Assembly: GCA_031384605.1 (NCBI GenBank)
Contig: JANNAT010000149.1
Coordinates: 62,001 to 126,000, forward strand
DNA length: 64,000 nucleotides
Direction: 5' to 3'
Origin: JANNAT01 sp031384605
GTDB taxonomy: Bacteria; Pseudomonadota; Alphaproteobacteria; Rhodobacterales; Rhodobacteraceae
Shown here in pieces: positions 8,521-16,807 of this stretch. The notes below the pieces were generated by a model that was given only the letters and a program-made list of their open reading frames with translations, did not search any database and had not been told where the DNA came from. The translations under genes and the position numbers were made by a program. The stretch's first letter is position 1. Every line of letters begins with the position of its first letter.

Positions 8521-10145
8521 CCTATCCGCGCAAAACTGGCGGCAGACGACATCGCCCAAGGTTCGCTGAAAAACGCAGATGACGCGGGATCGCTCAGCAA
8601 TTGCCCGGATTTGACCTGCTCATACTGATCTGCAAACGAGATTACCCGATCAGACGAGGCCCGACGTTGAAAATGGTGCGGCTTCAGATCGGACGGATGC
8701 GACAGACCGGCGGCGGCGACCAGTTCGGCAAGGGCATGCAGCGTATTGCGATGAAAGTTTGCCACCCGTTCGGCCTTATCCGGCACAACGATGGCGCGCT
8801 GTCGCAATGGGTCTTGCGAGGTTACACCCGTCGGGCAATGCCCGGTGTGGCAGGTCTGCGCCTGAATGCAGCCGACGGCAAACATAAAGCCCCGCGCGGC
8901 ATTGCACCAATCTGCGCCCAAGGCCATGATCTTGGCCATATCAAAGGCGGATGTAATTTTGCCCGAGGCCCCGATCTTGATGCGGTCGCGCAATCCCACG
9001 CCAACCAAAGCGTTGTGAACCAAAGATAATCCGTCGCGCAGCGGCATGCCGACATGGTCCATGAATTCCAACGGAGCCGCCCCGGTGCCGCCTTCCTTTC
9101 CATCAACGACAATGAAATCAGGCGTAATCCCGGTTTCCAGCATGGCCTTGCAGATCGCCATGAATTCCCATTTATGGCCAATGCACAGCTTGAATCCGGT
9201 GGGCTTGCCACCTGAAAGATCCCGCATGGTGGCGATGAATTCCAACAGCCCCACCGGGGTTGAAAACGCCGAATGGGCGGCGGGCGATACACAATCCTGC
9301 CCCATCGGAACGCCCCTGATCGCGGCAATTTCGGCGGTAATCTTGGCGGCCGGCAGCACGCCGCCATGGCCCGGTTTGGCCCCTTGCGACAGTTTCAATT
9401 CGATCATTTTAATCTGCGGATCGACAGCGGTTTCAATGAATCGCGCCGGATCAAAGCCGCCGTCGCTGCCACGGCATCCGAAATAGCCTGATCCCACTTC
9501 CCAAACCAGATCGCCGCCAAATTCGCGGTGATACGGGGATACGCCGCCTTCGCCTGTGTCATGATAAAACCCGCCTGCCGCCGCCCCACGGTTCAACGAC
9601 CGGATGGCATTGGCGGAAAGCGCCCCATAGCTCATTGCCGAGATATTCAGCAGTGACGCGGAATAAGGCATTTTTGCATCTGCGCCAATCATCACCCGCA
9701 TCGATTCAAGCGGTGGTGCGGATTTGGGCGAAAGGGAATGATGCAGCCATTCATACTGTTCTTGATAGACGTCAAACTGCGTGCCAAACGGGCGCTTATC
9801 CAAGTCTTTCTTTGCCCGTTGATAGACGATTGCCCGCTTATCACGGGGAAAGGGTGCCCCATCCTTATCGCCTTCGAAGAAGTATTGGCGAATTTCCGGG
9901 CGAATTTTTTCAAGCAAAAACCGCAGATGCGCAGCGATGGGATAGTTGCGCAAAATCGCATGGCGGGTTTGGGTAAGATCATGCAAGCCGACGGCAACCA
10001 GCGCGGCCATAAGCATCGCAAGCGCCAAAAATCCCCCTCGCCAGTCGGGCAAAACCAAGGCCAAGCCCGCAAACATCAGGCCGAGAAAGACCGACATCGT
10101 TAACGGAAGATACCTGACTTCAAACATCGCTCGCGGAGGGGGCAT
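8517..10145 (-). CDS. FMN-binding glutamate synthase family protein
   Basis: A 542-residue protein with one or two N-terminal membrane segments (about residues 12-55: MSVFLGLMFAGLALVL, GFLALAMLMAALVAVG), followed by a GltB-type FMN barrel. Barrel landmarks are NISAMSYGALS, GEGGVSPYH, ELKLSQGAKPGHGG, DGKEGGTGAAPLEF, and the cysteine cluster GCIQAQTCHTGHCPTGV that binds Fe-S in glutamate synthase. It lacks the amidotransferase half, so true glutamate synthase activity is doubtful. Such stand-alone proteins are common and poorly characterised. The frame is open to 10220, but ATG 10145 has an AAAGGATCATC ribosome site. The stop overlaps the end of the convergent pseudogene. Confidence 0.88.
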   Translation of the reverse strand: MPPPRAMFEVRYLPLTMSVFLGLMFAGLALVLPDWRGGFLALAMLMAALVAVGLHDLTQTRHAILRNYPIAAHLRFLLEKIRPEIRQYFFEGDKDGAPFPRDKRAIVYQRAKKDLDKRPFGTQFDVYQEQYEWLHHSLSPKSAPPLESMRVMIGADAKMPYSASLLNISAMSYGALSANAIRSLNRGAAAGGFYHDTGEGGVSPYHREFGGDLVWEVGSGYFGCRGSDGGFDPARFIETAVDPQIKMIELKLSQGAKPGHGGVLPAAKITAEIAAIRGVPMGQDCVSPAAHSAFSTPVGLLEFIATMRDLSGGKPTGFKLCIGHKWEFMAICKAMLETGITPDFIVVDGKEGGTGAAPLEFMDHVGMPLRDGLSLVHNALVGVGLRDRIKIGASGKITSAFDMAKIMALGADWCNAARGFMFAVGCIQAQTCHTGHCPTGVTSQDPLRQRAIVVPDKAERVANFHRNTLHALAELVAAAGLSHPSDLKPHHFQRRASSDRVISFADQYEQVKSGQLLSDPASSAFFSEPWAMSSAASFARIG

Positions 10146-10254
10146 GATGATCCTTTTCTGGTGCGCGCCAGGATGCAAATGTCCTGACAGGCGCAGTTTG
10201 AACGCGAATGATTGCGTCATGGTTAACGCTAGATTGGGGTACTGTCTTTAACGA

Positions 10255-10908
10255 TTAAAATGGGCAGGGCGCTGTGAAAGAAATCCATGATTTAGTGTCT
10301 GGATGATGCAGCGACAAGGTTTCAGCATGCAGCATCAGGCGCGGAAAATCGCGCGCGTTGTCGGTGGCATAGATTGGATCGCCTAAGATAGGATGCCCCA
10401 AGGCCAGCATATGCACCCGAAGCTGATGGCTGCGGCCCGTCAAGGGCGATAGCCGAACTCTGGTTGAATAATCATCATAATCAATGGCTTGCCAATCTGT
10501 CTGGGCCGGGCGGCCTGTTTCATAGTCAACCTGCTGCCGCGGCCGGTTCGGCCAATCTGTTGCTAAGGGCAGGTCAATATGGCCGCTGTTGTCGGTCATG
10601 CGCCCCCATACCCTGGCGATATAGGTTTTAGCAGCGCGGCGTTTTTCAAATTCCTGCCCCAAAAACCCTTGGGCCAGTTTGGTGCGGGCAAAAATCATCA
10701 GACCCGACGTGTCGCAATCCAGCCGGTGCACCAAAAGTGCGTCCCAATGCGTGCCAAGCAGCCGCGAGACAACACAATCCTCGCGTCCGGCCAACTTGCC
10801 CGGCACCGACAGCAATCCTGCCGGTTTATCTACCACGATGATATGGTTGTCTTCGTAAATGACCCGCAGCGCACCATCGGGCGGGCAATAAATGAAATCG
10901 GGGATCAT
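10255..10908 (-). CDS. RluA-family RNA pseudouridine synthase
   Basis: A 217-residue enzyme that converts uridine to pseudouridine in rRNA and/or tRNA. The catalytic Asp64 sits in VHRLDCDTSG; VVDKPAG, KTYIARVWG and GRSHQLRVH mark the family core. The short length without an S4 domain matches the RluA branch (23S U746 and tRNA U32 in E. coli), so RluA is the likeliest identity, not proven. The start overlaps the stop of the homocysteine methyltransferase gene by ATGA (10905-10908), so both form one transcript. Confidence 0.9.
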   Translation of the reverse strand: MIPDFIYCPPDGALRVIYEDNHIIVVDKPAGLLSVPGKLAGREDCVVSRLLGTHWDALLVHRLDCDTSGLMIFARTKLAQGFLGQEFEKRRAAKTYIARVWGRMTDNSGHIDLPLATDWPNRPRQQVDYETGRPAQTDWQAIDYDDYSTRVRLSPLTGRSHQLRVHMLALGHPILGDPIYATDNARDFPRLMLHAETLSLHHPDTKSWISFTAPCPF

Positions 10909-11801
10909 TGAATCTGATGGCCAGCGTCGCGCAATCGGCTTGCAAGGTGACGGATATGGTCGGGGCCAACCTCGCAGCAGCCGCCGATGATTGTTGCACC
11001 TTGCGCAACCCAGGACATTGCAAAATCACCATATTTTTCAGGCGTCAAATCATGGCGATGGGTCAGCTCTTTGACCGTCGACGCGTTTAGCAGAAAATTG
11101 CCCGAAATATGGGTAAATCCGTTGGCATAGGCCCCAAACGGCAGGTCAAGCGTGGCAAGCGCCGTCAAAGCCGCCGACATTGCTTCGGGAACAGAACAGT
11201 TGGCCAACACCGCAGTTACGGGACTGTTTACCAAAAGCGGGCGCAAATCGGCGATAGCCTCGCCCGATCGCAGGCGCGAGCCGTTGTGATCATCCACCGT
11301 TATCGACAGCCACACCGGCAGGTTTGCTGCGCGCGCGCCTTGAATTGCCCCCTCACACATCATCACCGACGCCATGGTTTCGCATAAAATCAAGTCGACA
11401 TGCGGCCCCAGAATACGCGCGATTTCGGCATAAAGCGGGGCTGCCTGATCGACGGGCAAGGTAACCTCGGGGCGGTAAGAGGCAATCAAAGGCCCCATAG
11501 ATCCAGCAATTTTGCCGCCCCTATGGGCCGCTTTTGCCTCATGCGCTTCGGCCAATGCACGCAGGTGCAGGGCGTGAAACATCGCGTCCAGACCGAAACT
11601 GGCCAAGCGATCGTGATGAATTGCATAGGTGTTTGTCGTGGCGATGCTTGCGCCAGCCGCGAAATATGCGGCGTGGATGTCGCGCACCAACCCCGGATTG
11701 TCCAGCATAACGCGCGTTGCCCATAGCGGTGTCGGCTCGTCACCGGAACGGGCCAGCAGTTCCTGGCCCATGCCGCCGTCCAGAAGGGTGATTTGTGCCA
11801 T
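10905..11801 (-). CDS. Homocysteine S-methyltransferase family protein
   Basis: A 298-residue zinc-dependent methyltransferase barrel. DGGMGQEL at the N terminus, TTNTYA, and the three zinc cysteines Cys202 (ANCSVPEAM) and Cys275-Cys276 (GGCCEVGP) are all present, so it should be catalytically competent. Members transfer a methyl group from S-methylmethionine or betaine-like donors to homocysteine, making methionine. The donor is unknown here. It is upstream of, and coupled to, the pseudouridine synthase gene. Length matches the MmuM/BHMT-like group. Confidence 0.9.
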   Translation of the reverse strand: MAQITLLDGGMGQELLARSGDEPTPLWATRVMLDNPGLVRDIHAAYFAAGASIATTNTYAIHHDRLASFGLDAMFHALHLRALAEAHEAKAAHRGGKIAGSMGPLIASYRPEVTLPVDQAAPLYAEIARILGPHVDLILCETMASVMMCEGAIQGARAANLPVWLSITVDDHNGSRLRSGEAIADLRPLLVNSPVTAVLANCSVPEAMSAALTALATLDLPFGAYANGFTHISGNFLLNASTVKELTHRHDLTPEKYGDFAMSWVAQGATIIGGCCEVGPDHIRHLASRLRDAGHQIQ

Positions 11802-12001
11802 GATCAGCCGGGCTCCATTGGGGTCTGGTTAAGAAGTCTTTGGTCTATATTGGCACAGTAAGGTCGCCGATGGGATCGTGAAAGGTGAAACGCACCGTCG
11901 CGGGATCTTGGCCAAAGCTTTGTTTATGATGGTCGCCATCACCACCGTTGATTTGACCAACGCGCTGAGGTGCGGCAGTTTGGCGGCAACAAAGGTGTGA
12001 A

Positions 12002-12427
12002 ATGAATTATGAAACAGTGTCTGCCCGCGATTTTGGTCATTCCCTGCAGGGCATCAGCGTTAATCTTTTGGTGCGCGATGTGCTGGCCGAGGCCGCTTTT
12101 CTAATGGCGGTCTTTGGGATGCAAGCCCACCGGATAACTGCAGATTTTGCTATTGTTTTGCATGCGGGGCAACCGTTTCAACTGCATTCGGACCGTAGTT
12201 TTTTGACGAATCCCTTGCACAGCTTGTTGCCCGAAGCCGGTCCGCGCGGCGCGGGGATAGAAGTGCGGCTGCATGAGGCAGATCCAGATCTGGCCGTGGC
12301 AGCAGTCGCGGCGTTTGAGGATGCGGTGGTGCTTCAAAATCCGACAGACAAAGCCGGCCACGGGTTGCGTGAAGCGGTGATACTTTGCCCTAACGGCTAT
12401 GCCTGGGTTCCATCGAGGCGGATTTGA
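12002..12427 (+). CDS. VOC-family (glyoxalase-like) protein
   Basis: A 141-residue protein with the beta-alpha-beta-beta-beta fold pattern of the vicinal oxygen chelate superfamily. ISVNLLVRDVLAEAAFL opens the first module, and GAGIEVRLHEADPDLA followed by GHGLREAVILCPNGYAWVPS forms the second. VOC proteins include glyoxalases, dioxygenases and resistance proteins; the exact reaction is unknown. In the 200 bp upstream an open frame without a convincing start ends at 12000 and may be an old gene remnant. The gene is convergent with the methionine sulfoxide reductase gene, 35 bp apart. Confidence 0.78.
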   Translation: MNYETVSARDFGHSLQGISVNLLVRDVLAEAAFLMAVFGMQAHRITADFAIVLHAGQPFQLHSDRSFLTNPLHSLLPEAGPRGAGIEVRLHEADPDLAVAAVAAFEDAVVLQNPTDKAGHGLREAVILCPNGYAWVPSRRI

Positions 12428-12462
12428 AGGTTGGGTTTCCCGCTGAATGATAAATTTAATCT

Positions 12463-12909
12463 TCATTCTGCGTCTTGAAAGACCTCGGCCAACAGGGGCA
12501 CCAACCAATCGACATCGGTTTGGCTGAATGCAGCGGGCGTATCACTGTCGATATCCAGCACGCCCAACAGCCTGCCTGCGCGATTGTAAACCGGCAAAAC
12601 CAGCTCTGATTTTGTTGAACTGGCACAGGCGATGTGGCCGGGAAACGCATCAACATCCGGCACGATCTGCACCTGACCGGTGCGCGCGCAGGCCCCGCAA
12701 ACGCCGCGTGAGAATGGAATAACCAGACAGCCGTGCCCGCCTTGATACGGACCAATCTTTAGCATCTCAGGCGCTACAACGCGGTAGAACCCGGTCCAAT
12801 CTGCAAAGGGATGTGCCTGATGAATTTCGCAAGCAACCGTCGCCATCAGGGCCACGGCATCGGTTTCGCCGTGGGTTAACGCGCGGATGGTACGGATGAT
12901 GTCTTGCAT
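12463..12909 (-). CDS. msrC: Free methionine-(R)-sulfoxide reductase (GAF-domain fRMsr)
   Basis: A 148-residue GAF-fold enzyme that reduces free methionine-R-sulfoxide with thioredoxin. The diagnostic cysteines are in place: Cys61 in GGHGCLVIPF, Cys71 in RGVCGACA, and Cys95 in GHIACASSTKSE. They match the three reactive cysteines of the E. coli enzyme. The short length and WTGFYR substrate-pocket stretch also match. It stands alone on the minus strand, with a 366-bp gap on its 5' side. Confidence 0.92.
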   Translation of the reverse strand: MQDIIRTIRALTHGETDAVALMATVACEIHQAHPFADWTGFYRVVAPEMLKIGPYQGGHGCLVIPFSRGVCGACARTGQVQIVPDVDAFPGHIACASSTKSELVLPVYNRAGRLLGVLDIDSDTPAAFSQTDVDWLVPLLAEVFQDAE

Positions 12910-13275
12910 AGGGGGGGCGTCCTGTCACTCTGGCGCTGATGCGGCAGTGTAGGATCATATCGGAAACCAAGTCGATCAGGTAAATGACCGGCGCGCAGCA
13001 GGCAAGTTGCCGGCAGTTGCCGCGCGATGAAATTAAAAATTCGAACGAATAACGGCGCGGTCGTGATCTTTTTCAAAATGATCGAACGATGCGCGATGCA
13101 AAGGGTCGGAAAGAATTGGTGCCTCGGCGCCGCGAACTGGGTGGGGGCTGTTATCCGCAGCACCGAGGGAAGCTTTATGCAGCTACAATGCAAATATAGG
13201 ATCGCCACGCGGCAGTTTTAGGGGGAAATATTGGTCATACCGTGTCATTATTCAAATCCAGGAAACACTGATCCG
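12910..13275. other. Intergenic region without a recognised gene
   Basis: The 366 bp between two minus-strand genes include an A/T-rich patch (around 13025-13090) that could hold the msrC promoter. Short open frames exist on both strands, but none has a recognisable domain or a convincing ribosome site, so I call no gene here. Confidence 0.5.
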
Positions 13276-13749
13276 TCAACTCGCCAATTGTCCCGTATCA
13301 AGGCAAAAGCTTAGATGGTTGCGGCCATTAACCCGGCGATAATCAAGATCGCGCGACAGGGTTCGAATCAAAAACCACCCGAAGCCCCCTTCAGGCAAGT
13401 CGTCGGTCGGCGCAAACTGGGCCAGGTGCCCCGCTGGCAAGGCGTCGTTGGGCATCGGAAGTCCGGTATCAATGATCCGACAAATCAACGCGTTTTGATG
13501 CAACAAAAGCGTTATTTCAATTTCACCAGCGTGCCGGGCATAGGCGTGTTCGACGATATTGTTTAATGCCTCTGCCAAAACTATCTCGGCGGTGCCGCGA
13601 TCATCTTCGGTGAGGCTGCGCAGCAACACCGTATCAAACAACACCGCCAGCCCATCGCGCACGGCCAACGGATCAGCCGAAATTGTGACTTGTGCGCTTC
13701 TGTGTGGATCGGACCCGGCGATTTGGGCATTGCTGCCATTATCCTGCAT
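13276..13749 (-). CDS. Anti-sigma factor-like ATP-binding protein (HATPase_c, RsbW type)
   Basis: A serine-kinase-type HATPase of about 157 residues (166 if started at 13776). The N box EALNNIVEHAY, the DTGLPM G1 box and EGGFGWFLI G2/lid segment are visible, as in RsbW/SpoIIAB. Such kinases phosphorylate a STAS partner and may sequester a sigma factor or another target. The STAS gene lies immediately upstream and overlaps, forming a classic partner-switch pair. Three in-frame ATGs (13776, 13761, 13749) are possible; the last gives the smallest overlap. No sigma factor or PP2C phosphatase gene is near. Confidence 0.85.
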   Translation of the reverse strand: MQDNGSNAQIAGSDPHRSAQVTISADPLAVRDGLAVLFDTVLLRSLTEDDRGTAEIVLAEALNNIVEHAYARHAGEIEITLLLHQNALICRIIDTGLPMPNDALPAGHLAQFAPTDDLPEGGFGWFLIRTLSRDLDYRRVNGRNHLSFCLDTGQLAS

Positions 13750-14074
13750 GGCGAAGCCCATCGGGAACCTGATCATGGATGGTGAAAACGCTGTCCATCC
13801 GCGTCAGGCGGAACACCTTTTGCACGGTTGCCGTCAGCCCTGAAAGTTCCAGCTTTCGATCCGGTGCCAGCGCCTTCATCACGGCCACAACCGCGCCCAA
13901 GCCGCTGCTGTCCAAGAACGCCACGCGTGACATATCCAGCACCACGCGCGCACTGGCACCGGCGGTAATGTCGCGCATGCGATCTTTGAATTGAATGGCC
14001 CCCGCTGCATCTATCCGGTCTTGCATCGCGCGCACGACCAGAATTTCGCCACGCTGTTCGGCTACAAGTTCCAT
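13739..14074 (-). CDS. STAS-domain anti-sigma factor antagonist
   Basis: A 111-residue STAS protein (SpoIIAA/RsbV type). The phosphorylatable serine lies in FLDSSGLGAV (Ser56/57), preceded by ARVVLDMSRV. It should bind the neighbouring HATPase when unphosphorylated and release that kinase's target. The gene is first of a two-gene operon, overlapping the start of the kinase gene. The regulon cannot be inferred from this window. Confidence 0.9.
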   Translation of the reverse strand: MELVAEQRGEILVVRAMQDRIDAAGAIQFKDRMRDITAGASARVVLDMSRVAFLDSSGLGAVVAVMKALAPDRKLELSGLTATVQKVFRLTRMDSVFTIHDQVPDGLRHAG

Positions 14075-14159
14075 CTGCTTGCCCCCCTGTTATGAAACAC
14101 TCGGGTCAAGCTACTGGTAAAGTGTTACTGATCAGTAAGGGACGACGCAGCAGATCAGA

Positions 14160-14489
14160 TCAATTTAACTGGAACTGCAACGGATAGCGGCCATCTTCGA
14201 AATCACCGAAAAGGTCTGGCAAGTCCGGATGGCCAACCGGTTCGCCCGTGTCATCGGGCACAAGGTTTTGTTCCGAAACATAAGCCACATAATGGCTTTG
14301 ATCATTTTCGGCGAGCAAATGATAGAAGGGCTGATTGCGCGACGGGCGGGAGTCTTCGGGAATGGCGTGATACCATTCTTCGGTGTTGGAAAAAATTGCG
14401 TCCACATCAAACACCACACCGCGAAACGGATGCTTTCGGTGGCGCAACACTTGGCCGATGTGGTATTTGGCCGCCGTCTTTAACATCAT
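14160..14489 (-). CDS. hspQ: Heat-shock protein HspQ
   Basis: A 109-residue HspQ/YccV-like protein. The hallmarks are KYHIGQVLRHRKHPFRGVVFDVD, EEWYHAIP, QPFYHLLAE and YVSEQNLVPD. In enterobacteria HspQ helps degrade mutant DnaA and acts as a Lon specificity enhancer. The frame is open to 14762 on the minus strand, but the ATG at 14489 lies 7 nt after AGGAGA, giving the expected N terminus, so the upstream 91 residues are not part of the protein. Confidence 0.93.
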   Translation of the reverse strand: MMLKTAAKYHIGQVLRHRKHPFRGVVFDVDAIFSNTEEWYHAIPEDSRPSRNQPFYHLLAENDQSHYVAYVSEQNLVPDDTGEPVGHPDLPDLFGDFEDGRYPLQFQLN

Positions 14490-14716
14490 TACCATTCTCC
14501 TACACGATGGTAATATTCCCTTGTTGGGGGCCTGTCCATTCCGCGGCTTGGCATTGGCGGAAACAGACTGTGCCATTGATCCGCATAGTCTTTCGTTCGC
14601 AGGCGACCGAAAATCCGCCTGCTCGCGCAAATCTGATCCCGGATGGGCCGCATTCCCATTTCCCTTTTTGTCTGTTTCCCGTATCTTAGCATCAAAATAG
14701 AATGCACGAGGGGCAA

Positions 14717-15298
14717 ATGAGCAGACTTCTCCGTGCGTCGATCTTGTTGTTGGCCCTTGCATCTTGCGGGGGGGGCAATTTTTCGGCGCCTCGTAATCTG
14801 GATGACGCGTGTTCCATTCTGGTGCAGCGGCCGACCTATTGGAAAGCGATGAAGGCCACCGAACGCAAATGGGGCATTCCCGTTGCTGTTCAGATGGCTG
14901 CGATCTATCAGGAATCCAAATTCATCGGCAATGCCCGCACGCCGCACCGCTATGCGTTGGGGGTGATCCCGATGGGGCGGCAATCGTCAGCCTATGGATA
15001 TAGTCAGGCGCTGGATGGCACGTGGGATGAATACCAGGCCGATCAGCGCCGGGGCAGTGCCAAGCGGGACCGGATTACCGACGCTACGGATTTCATGGGC
15101 TGGTATATGAACGAAAGTGCCGAAAAGCTGGGCATATCCAAAGGCGACGCCGAGGCGCAGTATCTGGCCTATCACGAAGGCCGCACGGGGTATGCCAACC
15201 AAAGCTATCTGGGCAAACCTTGGCTGGTGGACGTGGCTGCCGCAATTGGGGCGCGGGCGCAGTTGTATGACCAGCAATTGCAGGGCTGTCGGGGGTAG
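14717..15298 (+). CDS. Lipoprotein with lytic-transglycosylase-like domain
   Basis: A 193-residue exported lipoprotein. A signal peptide (RLLRASILLLALASC) ends in a lipobox LASC, followed by GGGNF, so the mature protein starts with a lipidated Cys. The rest resembles soluble transglycosylase (SLT) domains: a helix with AIYQESKFIGNA places a Glu in the expected catalytic position, followed by GYSQALDGTWDEY and AYHEGRTGYAN. The likely role is cleavage of peptidoglycan glycan strands at the outer-membrane face. The frame opens at 14702, but ATG 14717 has GAGGGGCAA before it. Convergent with lolA. Confidence 0.85.
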   Translation: MSRLLRASILLLALASCGGGNFSAPRNLDDACSILVQRPTYWKAMKATERKWGIPVAVQMAAIYQESKFIGNARTPHRYALGVIPMGRQSSAYGYSQALDGTWDEYQADQRRGSAKRDRITDATDFMGWYMNESAEKLGISKGDAEAQYLAYHEGRTGYANQSYLGKPWLVDVAAAIGARAQLYDQQLQGCRG

Positions 15299-15311
15299 CG
15301 GCATTGTTGTG

Positions 15312-15332
15312 GCCCCGGATCAGGTCCGGGGC
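15312..15332. terminator. Palindrome between convergent genes, possible terminator
   Basis: A perfect 8-bp stem (GCCCCGGA at 15312-15319, TCCGGGGC at 15325-15332) with a 5-nt loop sits between the convergent lipoprotein gene and lolA. It has no T tract, so terminator function is plausible but weakly supported. It could also be a dispersed palindromic repeat. Confidence 0.5.
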
Positions 15333-15354
15333 TGCGCCGGGCGCGCGTTTGGGT

Positions 15355-15957
15355 TCAGTTCGCGCGCTTGGCGCTTTCATCGACGATGCTGAACAAAGAC
15401 GGCGGGTATTTCGCGCCTTTAGAAAGCTCTCCCAGCATCACCGTGGTTTGTTGCCCCAGATCATCGGTGATGATCCACTGGCGCAGGGCAATCGGGTCGG
15501 CGGTAAAGATCAGGTCAATGGAGCCATATTCCGGGTTCTTCGGATCCATCGCCCGCACCCGCGTGGTGTTTTCCTCTTCTTTGTGATCAACGACCATTTT
15601 TGCCGCCCCCAGATTGACATTTGCGGCCAGGATCAGGTTCAACGGCGTGCGTTTCAGCGGGTATTGTTCGGGGGGTTGATTGGATTTGGCATCAAAAATC
15701 GCCACTTGCCCGCCCGATGCCAGCACCAGCGATTTATCCGGCGGGGCATATTCAAACCTCACCCGGCCGGGGCGTTTTATATAAAGCTTTCCGGTGGCGA
15801 TGGACCCGTCGGCGTTAACTTGGGTAAAATCTGTCTCGGCGGTTGTCAGGGTGTTGAGGTATGCCGAAAGATCCTTCAGCGGAATTTTTTCCGCCATCGC
15901 GGGGAAGGCGAGGGCAAGGGCGGCAAGCGGGGCCAGCAGGGCGGATCGTATGTTCAT
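15355..15957 (-). CDS. lolA: Outer-membrane lipoprotein carrier protein LolA
   Basis: A 200-residue periplasmic chaperone that accepts lipoproteins from LolCDE and carries them to the outer membrane. It has a cleavable signal peptide (MNIRSALLAPLAALALAFPAMA) and LolA core motifs: ETDFTQVNADGS, GKLYIKRPGRVRFEY, PPDKSLVLASGG and DPIALRQWIITDDLGQ. Length is typical. In many relatives lolA directly follows ftsK. Here about 1.4 kb with an A/T-rich orphan and two tiny stress genes separates them, though all remain on the minus strand. Confidence 0.95.
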   Translation of the reverse strand: MNIRSALLAPLAALALAFPAMAEKIPLKDLSAYLNTLTTAETDFTQVNADGSIATGKLYIKRPGRVRFEYAPPDKSLVLASGGQVAIFDAKSNQPPEQYPLKRTPLNLILAANVNLGAAKMVVDHKEEENTTRVRAMDPKNPEYGSIDLIFTADPIALRQWIITDDLGQQTTVMLGELSKGAKYPPSLFSIVDESAKRAN

Positions 15958-16032
15958 GGAGGGAATATAGGGGGTTTGGGGTGGCGTTGCATCCCCCCGC
16001 CGATCACTTGGCGGAGAGGTGCCGAAAGGGGG

Positions 16033-16048
16033 TGTCCACGCGTGGACA
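16033..16048. promoter_or_regulatory. Perfect 16-bp palindrome upstream of lolA
   Basis: TGTCCACGCGTGGACA reads the same on both strands and lies 76 bp before the lolA start, in a gap of about 225 bp. A perfect two-fold site of this size suggests a dimeric regulator, though a repeat remnant is possible. Nothing else recognisable occupies 15958-16182. Confidence 0.45.
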
Positions 16049-16182
16049 GGGTGGGGGTTTGTGGGTTTTCAAGGGGTTAGGGGAGGGGGATTAAGGGAAT
16101 TTTAACATAATTCCTCGCATAGCATAGGTTGTTCGGCGGGCCTTACCGCGGATTAACCCATCACTTCCATGAGAAAAGCTCG

Positions 16183-16347
16183 TTAAAGCCGCCCGGTCAG
16201 CAACAGCACGACCACGATAATTAAAACAACACCCAGCACGCCGACACCGCCGTTGCCAAACCCATAGCCATAACCCCCAAAGCGCCCGCTAAAGCCGCCC
16301 AACAGAGCGATGATCAGCACAATCAAAAGAATGTAACCTAAGGACAT
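16183..16347 (-). CDS. Small membrane protein, DUF3309-like
   Basis: A 54-residue protein whose translation is MSLGYILLIVLIIALLGG, then a Gly/Phe/Tyr-rich loop (FGGYGYGFGNGG), then a second hydrophobic segment LGVVLIIVVVLLL. This is the layout of DUF3309 proteins: two short membrane helices with a glycine-rich turn. GGAGGCAGAT directly before the ATG is a strong ribosome site. Function is unknown. A CsbD-like stress gene lies just upstream on the same strand, so both may respond to envelope or osmotic stress. Confidence 0.85.
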   Translation of the reverse strand: MSLGYILLIVLIIALLGGFSGRFGGYGYGFGNGGVGVLGVVLIIVVVLLLTGRL

Positions 16348-16380
16348 ATCTGCCTCCGAATGAAATGGAAAAAAGGGCTA

Positions 16381-16551
16381 CTAGCGCTTTATGGCGTCTT
16401 TAATGCTGCCAACTGCGTTTTGCACTTTGCCTTCAACCTTATCCGCCTCACCATCTGCGCGCAGTTTGGCATCGCCGACGGCCTTGCCCACAGCCACTTT
16501 CGCCTTGCCCGCAATAACCTTGGCGGACCCTGCAATCCGGTCTTTGTCCAT
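16381..16551 (-). CDS. CsbD-family stress protein
   Basis: A 56-residue soluble, highly charged protein. It starts MDKDRIAGSAKVIAGKAK and continues with KAVGDAKLRADGEADKVEGK and QNAVGSIKDAIKR, the repeated amphipathic pattern of CsbD proteins. CsbD is a general-stress protein in Bacillus, of unknown biochemistry. AAAGGAGC before the ATG supports translation. It is followed after 33 bp by the DUF3309-like gene, so the two probably share a transcript. Confidence 0.87.
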   Translation of the reverse strand: MDKDRIAGSAKVIAGKAKVAVGKAVGDAKLRADGEADKVEGKVQNAVGSIKDAIKR

Positions 16552-16756
16552 TGGAAAGCTCCTTTAATGCGGCGGCACTGTGCCGTCGGGTATAGGACTA
16601 TGGTAGCAGGGCGGTGGGGGGTTGGGATTGATCTTGGTTAGTGTTGGGAAGCGGGAAGTTAGTCCGGGTCAGGCCGGGCGACTGGCGCGGGCAGAGTGCA
16701 GTGTTTAGGAAATCGGGCAAGGAAGACGGAGGTTTTGGGAGTGGCGGCTGTTTAAG

Positions 16757-16779
16757 GGCGTGGGTTTCACCCACCCTAC
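16757..16779. repeat. Short dispersed palindromic motif, copy 1
   Basis: A 23-bp motif with GTGGGT-TTC-ACCCAC at its core, matching 24297-24319 with one mismatch. A second shared word, TAAATTTTAGAGA (16787-16799), also occurs at 26987-26999. Both copies lie in 3' gaps, as expected for small intergenic repeats or terminators. Confidence 0.6.
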
Positions 16780-16807
16780 GGTTTGCTAAATTTTAGAGAA
16801 CCACAGT

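Noticed and set aside
11834..12000. Short open frame ending just before the VOC gene
   Set aside because: No start codon with a ribosome site and no recognisable domain. At most it is an old gene remnant.
13357..13371. GGTTCGAATC, a tRNA T-loop-like word
   Set aside because: It lies inside the HATPase coding frame. I find no matching acceptor, D or anticodon arms nearby.
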